31,200 nt of DNA from Dyella_B sp035690825 (GCF_051954575.1 NZ_JBQCHP010000155.1:1-31200); one strand, 5' to 3'. Shown: positions 15,477-24,345, counted from the stretch's first letter. The notes: generated by a model from the sequence alone, not told the origin. Program-made: numbers and translations.

Positions 15477-15814
15477 AGTGTTGCCTGCGACTGCTTCAGC
15501 GTCTATGTGTCAGATGAGTTTTGACACAGGCTGTTGCGGCGCTTTTTTTTATGCCCCCGACGCGTGCCGGCTTGATGCGCCACTCGCGCCGTTTGCGTTT
15601 TCATGCAGCGCGCATCCGAGTGCGTCCGTCGCCATGGGGTGGCCAAGCAAGGTGTAGGTACCACGTACTGGCCGCGTGGCCCGATACTTTATTTAAGTTG
15701 CCACGATTTAAAACACGGCCGAACGGTCAAGGAAATGTGAAGAGAAGAGCCGATTTATGACACGGCGGAATTGCATGGGTTATGCCAGAAAATTTCTCCA
15801 ACTTATGCACGATT

Positions 15815-15869
15815 CCCCTGGTACATTCTGGCCTCCGGTAGGCGAACTACCATACCAGGGGAAGCCCCA
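15815..15869 (+). promoter_or_regulatory. Leader hairpin masking the ribosome-binding site
   Basis: CCCCTGGTA (15815-15823) pairs perfectly with TACCAGGGG (15853-15861). An inner stem GGTAG (15837-15841) / CTACC (15847-15851) is nested inside. The AGGGGA ribosome-binding site at 15857-15862, 6 nt before the ATG at 15869, lies in the 3' arm. The structure could act as a thermosensor or a protein- or sRNA-controlled translation switch. The upstream stretch 15551-15814 contains no recognisable gene. Confidence 0.5.
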
Positions 15870-16330
15870 TGTCCCGTAATCAAGGAAGCTTTGTCCGTAA
15901 AGCAGCATTCGCCGGCCTGCTTGCTCTTTGCGTTACCTCCATCGCCTCGGCCCAGACGTCGGCACCCGCGACGGGGCTTGGGCAAGCGTGGCCGAATGCA
16001 GCAGACGTCAGCGCCAATCCGAATTGGCACGTCTACGTGTTCGTGTTGAATGGCATCAAGTACATCCAGGTCAACGATCTGAATGGCAACGTGCATGCCG
16101 CGGTCGGTACCGCCAATGGCACGTCGATCGTGCTGCCAGTGGGTGTGGATTCGCAGAATGTGGCGACGTCCTCGTCCACTACGACGGACTCGTCTTCGAC
16201 AACGACGGTTTACAGCGACAGCGCCACGACGGTGACCGCGACGCCGCAGAGCAATGGCGCCACGCGCTTCACCGTGTTGAATAATGCATCGTGCCCGACA
16301 GCGGGTTGCTCAGGGAACGGTGGACCTTGA
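15869..16330 (+). CDS. Small exported protein with Ser/Thr-rich tract, function unknown
   Basis: A 153-residue protein with a clear signal peptide (KAAFAGLLALCVTSIASAQ, cleavage near 28). The mature N-terminal half has WHVYVFVLNGIKYIQVNDLN and NVHAAVGTANGTSIVLPVGV, suggesting a small beta-rich domain. It is followed by a low-complexity tract of Ser, Thr and Asp (about 100-125) and a C-terminus with two cysteines (NASCPTAGC). I do not recognise a family. AGGGGA precedes the ATG but is buried in a hairpin, implying post-transcriptional control. It is convergent with the MASE1 gene, 14 bp apart. Confidence 0.7.
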   Translation: MSRNQGSFVRKAAFAGLLALCVTSIASAQTSAPATGLGQAWPNAADVSANPNWHVYVFVLNGIKYIQVNDLNGNVHAAVGTANGTSIVLPVGVDSQNVATSSSTTTDSSSTTTVYSDSATTVTATPQSNGATRFTVLNNASCPTAGCSGNGGP

Positions 16331-16344
16331 TCCAGCGCTGGCGG

Positions 16345-17991
16345 CTATTTCACCCACAGGCGAATCTGAGGAGCGAGGCTGGAAACCGGCCTCGGCTCCT
16401 CTTGCACGGCATCATGCAGTAGCGCCGTGACCCGCAATTTGTCCTTGGGCATGCGTAGATGCAGCGCTCCATTGAAGATGGATACGTGATCGCGCATTTC
16501 AGGAATGTCCAGCATGCTCGCACCCAGCTTCGCAGCCAGGCGCCGACGCTCTTCGGAGTAATAGACCGCGCTGGCGACACCGGTTTCTTCCAGCACGCCT
16601 TCAACGCACAGCATCACCCAGCGCTTGCCATGAGTTTCTCCGCCGCGAAGCTTGAGGTTGACGCGCGTACAAGCAAGCCTGGAAGTGACGTAGACGACAG
16701 CCTCGCAGGCAGTCCGATAAGCCGCGGTAAGTACGGACGGCGCTAGACGGGTAAAGCCGCGTCCGCTGATTTCGCAACGATAGGCGATGCCCGCTTCATC
16801 CAGGGCGCGAGCAACCGTTTCGTTGAGCGCCGCGGGCAATCCGCGTTCGCGCCATGCCACCGGATGCATACTTTCGGCCAGCCGATAAACCTGATTCTGC
16901 GTGGCTACTGCTTGCTTGTAAAAGGCGTGGCTTTCGATGTTGGGAACGATACGGCGCATCTGATCGAGCAGACGACCGTTCGTGATATGCAACGTCCCGG
17001 CGAGATATTCGAGCGCCTGCGAAGTCTGGCGCATGCGCTGCTCGCTGAGCTGAAGATTCTGCCTGGCCAGGCGTTGCACGTTGAGCACGCTTTGCCGTTC
17101 TTTCTCTTCCTGCATGAGCTGAACGCTGATGCGGGCGCCCAGCGCGAACAGGCAGGTAATGCCGATGGCGAGAAACGCCTCTGTCGTATAGGTCTTCGGA
17201 TCGGAATCGGCCGCCAGGGAGATCGGCAAGGAAATGCAGGCAATGGCCAGGGGGCCGCTGATCGCGGCCGCACGCCAGCCGTGCTTGAGCGTAAGCCAGG
17301 CCATCGGCAGGAACATCGCCACCGGAGCTATTTGCCGGATTATGTCGTTCCCACCCTGGCTTGCCCAGGTAAGTAGGATCAGTACCGGGGCGACCAATGC
17401 GACCGTATCGAGAAACAAGCGCCCGGAAAATGCCTGGTAGATCTGCGCGCGTATCTGGCCCGGTCGATAATCGAGCCTTGCCATGACCACCCACGGCACG
17501 ATGGACAATATCGCCAGATACGATCCAAGGAAGAAAATGGCCGCCTGCATGAAGTTAAGCGGCGTGGTGGGATCATTGGCCAATACCACGGCGGTGGAGC
17601 TATATACCGTTCCGCCCAATGCGACCAGCAACCCGCAAACCAGCAGTGCTTTGACATCGATGAAGTCTTTCGACGGGAATGGCGGCAGCTTTGCCCGGCA
17701 CCACCACACGATGGGCATGGCCACGGCGAAGGGTGGAATGCAGCGGAAGACGATCCACGCCAGATCCTTGTCCATACCTGGAAAGATGCCATACGCATTG
17801 GGCAGCACTTCGCCAATCAGCAGCGCCGGCCAGAACCGATACGGTATCAACAGCAGGCAGGCGAGTCGTACGCCGGCATGGACTGGCCAATGCGCGGTGG
17901 AAAACGGATGTATCGCGAAATAGAGAAGCCCATAGCCGACTGCAACACCAAGCTGCAGCAGCCATTCGTTAGTCCACCACCGCTTCCCCAT
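16345..17991 (-). CDS. MASE1-type membrane sensor with divergent histidine-kinase-like C-terminus
   Basis: A 548-residue protein. The N-terminal ~290 residues form about eight to ten membrane helices of MASE1 type (LLQLGVAVGYGLLYFAIHPF, RFWPALLIGEVLPNAYG, later AVMFLPMAWLTLKHGWRAA). A linker coiled coil follows (about 295-340, EEKERQSVLNVQRLARQNLQ). Then comes a region resembling the dimerisation helices and start of a NarL-type kinase (YLAGTLHITNGRLLDQMRR; LAESMHPVAWRERGLPAAL). The usual ATP-binding G-boxes are not evident in the final 150 residues, so catalytic activity is doubtful. AGGGGA lies before the ATG. No response regulator is adjacent. Confidence 0.72.
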   Translation of the reverse strand: MGKRWWTNEWLLQLGVAVGYGLLYFAIHPFSTAHWPVHAGVRLACLLLIPYRFWPALLIGEVLPNAYGIFPGMDKDLAWIVFRCIPPFAVAMPIVWWCRAKLPPFPSKDFIDVKALLVCGLLVALGGTVYSSTAVVLANDPTTPLNFMQAAIFFLGSYLAILSIVPWVVMARLDYRPGQIRAQIYQAFSGRLFLDTVALVAPVLILLTWASQGGNDIIRQIAPVAMFLPMAWLTLKHGWRAAAISGPLAIACISLPISLAADSDPKTYTTEAFLAIGITCLFALGARISVQLMQEEKERQSVLNVQRLARQNLQLSEQRMRQTSQALEYLAGTLHITNGRLLDQMRRIVPNIESHAFYKQAVATQNQVYRLAESMHPVAWRERGLPAALNETVARALDEAGIAYRCEISGRGFTRLAPSVLTAAYRTACEAVVYVTSRLACTRVNLKLRGGETHGKRWVMLCVEGVLEETGVASAVYYSEERRRLAAKLGASMLDIPEMRDHVSIFNGALHLRMPKDKLRVTALLHDAVQEEPRPVSSLAPQIRLWVK

Positions 17992-18382
17992 GCGTTTTTC
18001 CCCTGCAAAAGAAGCTCACCAATGACAAGGCGTGATTCCGCTTTTCCCGCCAGCTTAGATCAAGAATAAAACAATCCGGGCCGTGAAGTTCGCGTGAGTG
18101 CTTTAGCTTATCGGCCCTGGGGCCTGCCAAGTTAAGACTATCCCGTGGACGGCGGTCGAAATAGCTGACGCAGAGCACGTTTGCCGCGTGAAGAGAGCTC
18201 AAGTTCTTGCGGGCGGCGCTGGCGCGGTGCAAGCAGGCAGGCGGCCGGTGCGGCGCTATGGGCACCTGGTTTTGGGGCAACAGGGTCCTGTTCTGGGTGG
18301 TCATACAGCTGCAAAGAGTGCGCTAAGCAAATCTGTTTAGTCTTGCGCCGTGAAGGTCGAAAACTGCGGTGGAGACTTGCCA
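17992..18382. other. Intergenic region between divergent MASE1 and efflux genes
   Basis: This 391-bp non-coding stretch must hold the promoters of both divergent units. I see no reading frame with recognisable similarity. An imperfect dyad CTAAGCAAAT...TTTAG lies at about 18323-18340, shortly before the efflux start, and could be a regulator site, but the evidence is weak. Confidence 0.4.
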
Positions 18383-19795
18383 GTGCGTTTGTTTCGTAAG
18401 GAATTGCCACGCTGCCTTGGCTTGCCGGGTCTGCGCCCGGGACGTCTGAGCGCGGTTGCCTGCGTCGTGTGGCTGGCCGGCTGCGCCACCTACTCGCCGC
18501 TGCCGTTGGGCGAGGGACAGGGGGCGAGGGATGCGTCGCAACTTTCGGCCGATACCTCGACCATGCCTCTGCCGGCGCTGCGTACGCATCGGGTGGATCT
18601 TTCCCATGGCATGGGCGTCACCGACGTGGCGATCCTGGCGGTGGCCAACAATCCGGACCTGAAAGTGATGCGCGACCAGTTGGGCGTCGCCCGTGCCCAG
18701 GCGTTCCAGGCGGGTTTGCTGCCGGATCCCCAGGTTTCCCTGAACCAGGAATACCTGACCCATCCTATCCCTGGATACCGAACCGCCTCGGCGTTCGGCA
18801 TCACCCAGGACATCACCAGCCTGCTGCTGCGCTCGACCCGCAAGGCCGCTGCCAATGCTCAGGCCGACCAGGTGAACCTGGACCTGCTGTGGGCCGAATG
18901 GCAGACGATCGCCCAGGCCCGGCAACTCTTCAACCAGGTGGTATCCCTGCGTGACCAGCAGCAACGGCTGGCCGCAGAGCAGGCCGCGCTGGCGCCGGTG
19001 GACGGCTACGTGCGCAAGGCGCTGGAACAGGGCAACCTGACCTACGACGCGGCCAGCGCGGGCCTCAATGCCTACGCCGACGCCAGCAAGCGGCTTTCCG
19101 ACAACACCGTGCAGCTGCACCAGGCCGAACACGATCTGCGCGTGCTGCTGGGGCTTTCGCCTGATGCACCGTTGCCGCTGACTGGTGAACCGTTCCAGGC
19201 CTCGCCCACGTCCGAGCAAGTGGATGCCGCCCTGGCCAGCCTGCCGCAGCGGCGTCCGGACCTGCTCGCCCTGCAGGCCGGCTACAAGTCGCAGGAAGCC
19301 ACCTTGCGTGGCGCGATCCGCGCGCAGTTTCCCGCGCTCAGCCTGGGCCTCGATCGCCAGAGCGACAACTCCGGCATCCCTTCGCACGGCATCACGATCG
19401 GCTTCACCCTGCCGCTGTTCGACCGCAACCGCGGCAATATCCGCATCGAAACGGCCACGCGCCAGCAACTCAAGGACGACTACGAAAACCGAGTGCTCGC
19501 CACCCGCAACGACATTCGCCAATTGATGCTCGACCAGGACATTCTGGCCACGCAACGCGATCAGTCGCAGGCGCATGCGCAGCATCTGGATGACGCGCGC
19601 CGCGCGGCCGAAGGCGCCTGGCAGAAAGGCCTGATCGACTGGCCAACCTATTTGTCCATCCGCGCCAATGCGCTTACCGCGGACATGGACGCCATCGCCG
19701 CGCGCGACCAGCAATCGCAGCAAGCCATCGCGCTGGAAGCATTACTTGGCAGCACCGACCTCCAACAACCCTCCGTAGCGACCTCCAAGCCATGA
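18383..19795 (+). CDS. TolC-family outer-membrane efflux lipoprotein
   Basis: This is the outer-membrane channel of a tripartite RND pump. The GTG at 18383 is preferred because GGAGA lies 7 nt upstream; the frame opens at another GTG (18350) without such a site. From 18383 the protein has 470 residues. A signal peptide ends in the lipobox WLAGC, so the mature protein is a lipoprotein. Two related OEP repeats follow: AILAVANNPDLKVMRDQLGV with LPDPQVSLNQEY, and the second repeat from about 275 with RRPDLLALQAGYKSQEATLRG, FPALSLGL and LPLFDRNRGNI. Alpha-helical periplasmic barrel segments are rich in Gln and Ala. The stop overlaps the next ATG. Confidence 0.9.
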   Translation: MRLFRKELPRCLGLPGLRPGRLSAVACVVWLAGCATYSPLPLGEGQGARDASQLSADTSTMPLPALRTHRVDLSHGMGVTDVAILAVANNPDLKVMRDQLGVARAQAFQAGLLPDPQVSLNQEYLTHPIPGYRTASAFGITQDITSLLLRSTRKAAANAQADQVNLDLLWAEWQTIAQARQLFNQVVSLRDQQQRLAAEQAALAPVDGYVRKALEQGNLTYDAASAGLNAYADASKRLSDNTVQLHQAEHDLRVLLGLSPDAPLPLTGEPFQASPTSEQVDAALASLPQRRPDLLALQAGYKSQEATLRGAIRAQFPALSLGLDRQSDNSGIPSHGITIGFTLPLFDRNRGNIRIETATRQQLKDDYENRVLATRNDIRQLMLDQDILATQRDQSQAHAQHLDDARRAAEGAWQKGLIDWPTYLSIRANALTADMDAIAARDQQSQQAIALEALLGSTDLQQPSVATSKP

Positions 19796-20868
19796 ATCGA
19801 TCCGTCTTTACCCATGCCGCCTTGGCGGCTTCGATGCTTATCGCGCTGGCCGGATGCAGCGGCGGCGGCGCAGACGATGGCGAAGCCGACGTAAAGGGCA
19901 CCGTGCTGGTGAGCACTGCAGCGCCGGTAAGCCATACCTTCCATGACACCATCGAGGCATGGGGGACCGCAGCGGGCGATCCCCATCGCGCCAGCACGGT
20001 CAGCCTGGGCCACGGTGGCCTGGTCACCGGTCTGCTGGTAGCGGCGGGCCAGACCGTGAAGCGCGGGGAGGCCCTGCTGCGCATCGCGCCTGATCCGGTC
20101 GCGCGCAATGCCTTCCTGCAGGCGCAAAGCACGCTGAATCTGGCCGGCGGCGAACTCAAGCGCACCGAACAGATGGCGGCGCAGCACCTGGCCACGCAAT
20201 CGCAAGTGGCCACCGCGCGCAAGGCGCTGGAGGATGCCAAGGCCGGCCTGGAAGCGCAGCGCGCGCTCGGCGGCGGCAGCGCCGAAGAAACCATCGACGC
20301 ACCTGCCGACGGCGTGGTGACGGCGCTCAATGTGAATCTTGGCGATCGCTTCCAGGCGGGAGCGGCCTTGCTGACGTTCGCGCCGGCGCAAGCCCTGGTG
20401 GCGCGCGTCGGTGCGCAGCCGGCGGACGGTGCGCAACTGAAGCCAGGCATGGCTGTGGAAGTGCAGCCCACCTATGGCGAAGGCGCGGTCTTGCGTGGTC
20501 GCCTCGACGTGGTCGGCCGCGCGATCGACGCGCAAACCCATCTGCTGCCGTTGCAGGTCTCCCTTCCGCCGGAAGCAGGCAACGAACTGGTCGCCGGTTC
20601 GCCCGTGCAGGCGAAAATCGAAACCGACAACTACCAGGCCTGGGCATTGCCGCGCAGCGCGGTGTTGAACGACGACAAGGGCGATTACGTCTTCATCGTC
20701 GACAAGGACAAGGCCAAGCGGATCGATGTCAGCGTGAAGCATCCTGATGGTGACACCCTCGGCGTAGCGGGCCCGTTGGACAGCAAGATGCAAGTGATCG
20801 TGCTGGGCAACTACGAGCTTGGAGACGGCGATGCCGTGCGCGAGCAGCAGCAGGAGCCCACCAAGTGA
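19792..20868 (+). CDS. RND efflux periplasmic adaptor (membrane-fusion lipoprotein)
   Basis: A 358-residue HlyD/AcrA-type adaptor bridging the pump and the outer-membrane channel. The signal peptide has lipobox LAGCSGGG. The lipoyl halves flank a short helical hairpin: GHGGLVTGLLVAAGQTVKRG (about 73-92) and DAPADGVVTALNVNLGDRFQ (about 165-185), with the intervening helix LQAQSTLNLAGGELKRTEQM. A beta-barrel domain and the membrane-proximal part (AWALPRSAVLNDDKGDYVFI) follow. The helical hairpin is short. No His-rich metal-binding segment is visible, so heavy-metal export is not indicated. It overlaps genes on both sides by 4 bp. Confidence 0.9.
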   Translation: MNRSVFTHAALAASMLIALAGCSGGGADDGEADVKGTVLVSTAAPVSHTFHDTIEAWGTAAGDPHRASTVSLGHGGLVTGLLVAAGQTVKRGEALLRIAPDPVARNAFLQAQSTLNLAGGELKRTEQMAAQHLATQSQVATARKALEDAKAGLEAQRALGGGSAEETIDAPADGVVTALNVNLGDRFQAGAALLTFAPAQALVARVGAQPADGAQLKPGMAVEVQPTYGEGAVLRGRLDVVGRAIDAQTHLLPLQVSLPPEAGNELVAGSPVQAKIETDNYQAWALPRSAVLNDDKGDYVFIVDKDKAKRIDVSVKHPDGDTLGVAGPLDSKMQVIVLGNYELGDGDAVREQQQEPTK

Positions 20869-23800
20869 GAGTCACCGATTGGATGCAGCGCCACTGGCGC
20901 GCGCTGTTGTTCCTGGTATTGATGGCGACCATCGGCGGTATCGCCAGTGCCGTGTTCATGCCGGTGGCGTTGTTTCCGAATGTGGCGTTCCCGCGTGTCA
21001 TCCTGTCGCTCGATGCGGGCGACCGGCCCGCCGACCAGATGGCGATCGCGGTGACCACGCCGGTGGAAGCGGCCTTGCGTCGTGTGCCGGGCGTACGGGA
21101 TGTGCGATCGACCACCAGCCGCGGCAGCGCGGATGTTTCCATCACGTTCGCCTGGGGCACGGACATGAGCCGTGCCTTGGGCGACATCAATGCCGCCGCC
21201 AGCCAGGTGCTGCCGGACCTGCCTGCCGGCACCACGCTCACCAGCCGCCGCATGGATCCCAGTTCGTATCCGATGCTGGCCTACAGCTTGCGCTCGCATA
21301 CGCTTTCACCCAGCGCCTTGTATGACTTGGCGCAGTATCAGTTGCGGCCACTGCTCAGCAGTGTCAACGGCGTGGCGCGCGTGCAGGTGCAAGGCGGAGA
21401 GGTGGCGGAATTCCACGCCGACGTGGATCCCAACCGCCTGCGCGCGCAGGACCTTGCCCTGACCGACGTGACGACAGCAGTCACCCACGCCGCCACCATC
21501 CAGGCGATGGGACGTGTTTCCGATCACTACAAGCTGTATCTGCTGTTGGCCGACAATCAGCCGCAGACAGTAGAAGCCTTGCGCCAGATCGTGGTGCGCG
21601 CGGACAGCCATGGCATCGTGCGCCTGGGCGATATCGCCGACGTCACGCTCAGCCATGTGCCGCAGTGGATCCGCGTCGGCGCCGATGGGCAGAACGCGGT
21701 ACTGATCCAGATCCTGCAGCAGCCGGACGGCAACAGCGTGCAGATCGCGCGCGACGTGAAGCAGCGCCTGCAGGATTACGCGCCGCAGATGCCGGCTGGC
21801 GTGAAAGTCGCCAACTGGTACGACCAGTCCCAGCTCGTTACCGGCGCGGCAAGCAGCGTGCGCGACGCGATCCTGATCGGCATCGTGCTGGCGGGCGTGG
21901 TGCTGTTCCTGTTCCTGCGCAATACGCGCGTGATCTTCGTGACCATGCTGGTGGTGCCGGCGGTGCTGGCGATCACCGTGCTGCTGCTGAACGTGCTGGG
22001 CATGAGCTTCAACATGATGACGCTCGGCGGCATGGCGGCGGCCGTGGGCTTGATCATCGACGATGTGATCGTGATGCAGGAACACATCATGCGCCGCTTG
22101 CACGGCGGCAATGACGTGAAGGAAAGCATCGCGCGCGCGGCATGGGAATTCACGCGCCCGCTGACCGGCTCCAGCGCCGCCACCGTAGTGATCTTCGTGC
22201 CGCTGGCGTTTCTCACCGGCGTGACCGGAGCGTTCTTCAAGGCGCTGTCGCTCACCATGGCCAGCGCGCTGGTGATCTCCTACCTGTTGACCTGGATCGT
22301 GGTGCCGCTGCTGTCGGAGCGGTTGCTGGATCAGCGACATGCCGCCGATCACGCCGGTGGTAGTTTTTCGCAGCGCATGCGGAATGGTTACGAATCCATA
22401 CTGCAACGGTGGTTGAAGCGCCCGATCTGGACGCTGGTGCTGGTGCTGCCTTTGCTGGGCGTGGGTGCGCTGGCTTTCAGCGAGGTCGGTACCGGCTTCA
22501 TGCCGGTCATGGACGAGGGCGGTTTTACCTTCGACTACATTTCCAAGCCGGGCACCTCGCTGGAAGAAACCGGACGCCTGCTGAGCCAGGTGGAAGAGAT
22601 CATCCGCGCCAACCCGAATGTGGATACGTATTCGCGGCGCACCGGCCTGCAGCTCGGCGAGGCGCTGACGGAAGCCAACACGGGCGATATTTTCATCCGC
22701 CTCAAGAACGGTTCGCGCCCCCCCACCGAAGAGGTGATGAACGACATCCGCAAGGAGGTGCAGGAAAAGGTGCCCGGCCTGGATGTGGAAGTGTCGCAGC
22801 TGATGGAAGACATGATCGGCGACCTGGTGGCGGTACCGCAACCGATCGAGATCCAGCTTTACAGCGACAACGCCGACGAACTCAACGCCACCGCGCAAAA
22901 AGTGGCCGATGCGCTGGGCAAGGTCAACGGCGTGAACGGCGTGCTACCTGGCATCAATCCCGCCGGCGATGCGTTGACCATGACAGTGGACCCGACCAAG
23001 GCAGAGCTGCAGGGGCTCGATCCGCAGGAAGTGGCGGACCAGGTGACAGCAGCCATCGATGGCACCGTCGCGGCCCAGCTTCCAGTACAAGGCAAGATGA
23101 TCGGTGTGCGCGTGCGCTTGTCGGCGCCTTCATACAAGCAGTTGGAGCGAGTCAAGGCATTGCCCATCCGTGCTGCCGATGGCCATCTGCTGCCGCTGTC
23201 GCAGATCGCCACCTTGCAGATCGTGCAAGGGCAGCCGGAAATCACCCGCAGCAACCTCAAGCGCATGGTGGCGGTGACCGGCCGCATCAGCGGACGCAGC
23301 ATGGGTGCGGTGGCGAATGACGTGAAACTGATGCTCGCCAAGCCCGGCATGCTGCCCAAGGGCATGTACTACCAGTTGGGCGGCTTGTATCAGCAGCAGC
23401 AGGAGGCCTTCCGCGGCTTGACCGTGGTGCTGCTGGCCGCCATCGCGCTGGTGTTTACGCTGCTGCTGTTCCTGTACGAAAGCTTCCGCGCCGCGCTGGC
23501 GATCATGCTGATGCCCTTGCTGGCGATATGCGCCGTGTTCACCGGCCTGTGGATCACCGGCATCGAGCTAAACATCTCCGCGATGATGGGCATGACCATG
23601 ATTGTGGGCATCGTGACCGAAGTGGCGATCTTCTATTTCTCCGAACTGGAAGAAATCGCAGGCGGCATGCCGCTGCATCAGGCCTTGGTCGAAGCCGCCC
23701 GGCATCGCATGCGCCCGATCCTGATGTCGACCATGGCGGCCATTCTCACGCTGCTGCCGCTGGCACTGGCCTTGGGTTCCGGTTCGCAGATGCAGCAGCC

Positions 23801-23936
23801 GCTGGCGGTGGCGATCATCGCGGGCATGTTGCTGCAGGTGCCGCTGGTGCTGCTGGTGATGCCGGTGTTGTATGCGGTGCTGATGCGAAAGAAATCGTCA
23901 GGCGGCCACGAACCTGTCCCTGTTTCGCAGGCGTGA
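20865..23936 (+). CDS. RND-family inner-membrane efflux pump
   Basis: A 1023-residue proton-driven antiporter of AcrB/CzcA type. TM1 is LLFLVLMATIGGIASAVFMP, followed by a first porter domain, TM2-6 with the TM4 motif GLIIDDVIVMQEHIMRR (adjacent Asp pair for proton relay), and EFTRPLTGSSAATVVIFVPLAFLTGV. A second porter domain starts near MDEGGFTFDYISKPGTSLEE. The final helices carry RHRMRPILMSTMAAILTLLPLA. The Asp pair resembles multidrug (HAE) pumps more than the metal-type TM4, while MDEGG is CzcA-like, so substrate class is uncertain. The start is GTG, overlapping the adaptor stop (GTGA). The three genes form one operon. Confidence 0.92.
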   Translation: MRVTDWMQRHWRALLFLVLMATIGGIASAVFMPVALFPNVAFPRVILSLDAGDRPADQMAIAVTTPVEAALRRVPGVRDVRSTTSRGSADVSITFAWGTDMSRALGDINAAASQVLPDLPAGTTLTSRRMDPSSYPMLAYSLRSHTLSPSALYDLAQYQLRPLLSSVNGVARVQVQGGEVAEFHADVDPNRLRAQDLALTDVTTAVTHAATIQAMGRVSDHYKLYLLLADNQPQTVEALRQIVVRADSHGIVRLGDIADVTLSHVPQWIRVGADGQNAVLIQILQQPDGNSVQIARDVKQRLQDYAPQMPAGVKVANWYDQSQLVTGAASSVRDAILIGIVLAGVVLFLFLRNTRVIFVTMLVVPAVLAITVLLLNVLGMSFNMMTLGGMAAAVGLIIDDVIVMQEHIMRRLHGGNDVKESIARAAWEFTRPLTGSSAATVVIFVPLAFLTGVTGAFFKALSLTMASALVISYLLTWIVVPLLSERLLDQRHAADHAGGSFSQRMRNGYESILQRWLKRPIWTLVLVLPLLGVGALAFSEVGTGFMPVMDEGGFTFDYISKPGTSLEETGRLLSQVEEIIRANPNVDTYSRRTGLQLGEALTEANTGDIFIRLKNGSRPPTEEVMNDIRKEVQEKVPGLDVEVSQLMEDMIGDLVAVPQPIEIQLYSDNADELNATAQKVADALGKVNGVNGVLPGINPAGDALTMTVDPTKAELQGLDPQEVADQVTAAIDGTVAAQLPVQGKMIGVRVRLSAPSYKQLERVKALPIRAADGHLLPLSQIATLQIVQGQPEITRSNLKRMVAVTGRISGRSMGAVANDVKLMLAKPGMLPKGMYYQLGGLYQQQQEAFRGLTVVLLAAIALVFTLLLFLYESFRAALAIMLMPLLAICAVFTGLWITGIELNISAMMGMTMIVGIVTEVAIFYFSELEEIAGGMPLHQALVEAARHRMRPILMSTMAAILTLLPLALALGSGSQMQQPLAVAIIAGMLLQVPLVLLVMPVLYAVLMRKKSSGGHEPVPVSQA

Positions 23937-23969
23937 CAGCACGGAGGACTGTGATCGGTTTCACCAGGC

Positions 23970-24278
23970 AAGTGGGGACGGCATCAGTCATTCGTGAATG
24001 ACCTGTATTCAGTTGCCTGGGATGCCGCGGATGTACGGCCTGTTTGCCACCTGGTCCTGATTCTCGCGGCAGAGCAGGGATGTTCGCTGCAGGACGCCGT
24101 CGCGCAGGTGGTGTAGCTTCACAATGGTATTGTGCATGAGTGCGAGGCATCGTGCCGAGCGCTGGCAAACGTGCCTTCTGCAGAACTGCAGCGTTACCTG
24201 CGCGGACTGCAACAGTGGATGGCCGGCGCCTTGACGTGGCACGACACGAGTTCGCGCTACAAGCATCCGTTACCTTGA
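23970..24278 (+). pseudogene. C-terminal remnant of a class I terpene synthase
   Basis: One frame reads RHQSFVNDLYSVAWD, resembling the second metal-binding (NSE) motif ND-xx-S-xxx-D/E. It continues CHLVLILAAEQGCSLQDAVAQVV, a TAG (24114-24116), LHNGIVHECEASCRALANVP, and RYLRGLQQWMAGALTW...SSRY to a TGA at 24276-24278. The order LVLVL...GCSL-EAV...LHN...YxxGLxxWMxGxxxW...RY is the usual ending of bacterial terpene cyclases. The N-terminal two-thirds including the DDxxD motif is absent, and the internal stop confirms decay. It lies between the RND gene and the convergent Kef gene. Confidence 0.68.
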
Positions 24279-24345
24279 ACCCGAAGGTGCTCATCAAGTC
24301 TTTCGTAAGCGCAGTGATGAGCGCTAAAAATCCGGCGCGCCATGC

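Larger units (their letters stand above)
14833..15533. mobile_element. Internally deleted IS1182-like element, 701 bp
   Basis: Perfect 16-bp terminal inverted repeats CAGCCTGTGTCAAAAC (14833-14848, and complement at 15518-15533) are flanked by a 4-bp direct repeat TTGC (14829-14832 and 15534-15537). The element holds a minus-strand transposase remnant that keeps both protein ends but lacks the middle. Full IS1182-type elements are well over 1.5 kb, so this is a deletion derivative. With both ends intact it could still be moved by a related transposase in trans. Confidence 0.85.
14815..15550 (+). terminator. tRNA-Cys terminator split by an insertion sequence
   Basis: The left arm AAAAAAAAGCGCC (14815-14827) is the exact complement of the right arm GGCGCTTTTTTTT (15538-15550). 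Removing the 701-bp element and one TTGC copy leaves these arms around a 5-nt loop CTTGC with a terminal T8, a textbook bidirectional terminator. As present, the arms are about 710 bp apart and can no longer act as a compact terminator. Confidence 0.75.

Noticed and set aside
18323..22898. Minus-strand open frames opposite the RND operon (466 and 530 codons, His/Arg/Gln-rich)
   Set aside because: They mirror the codon structure of the efflux genes and show no protein features.
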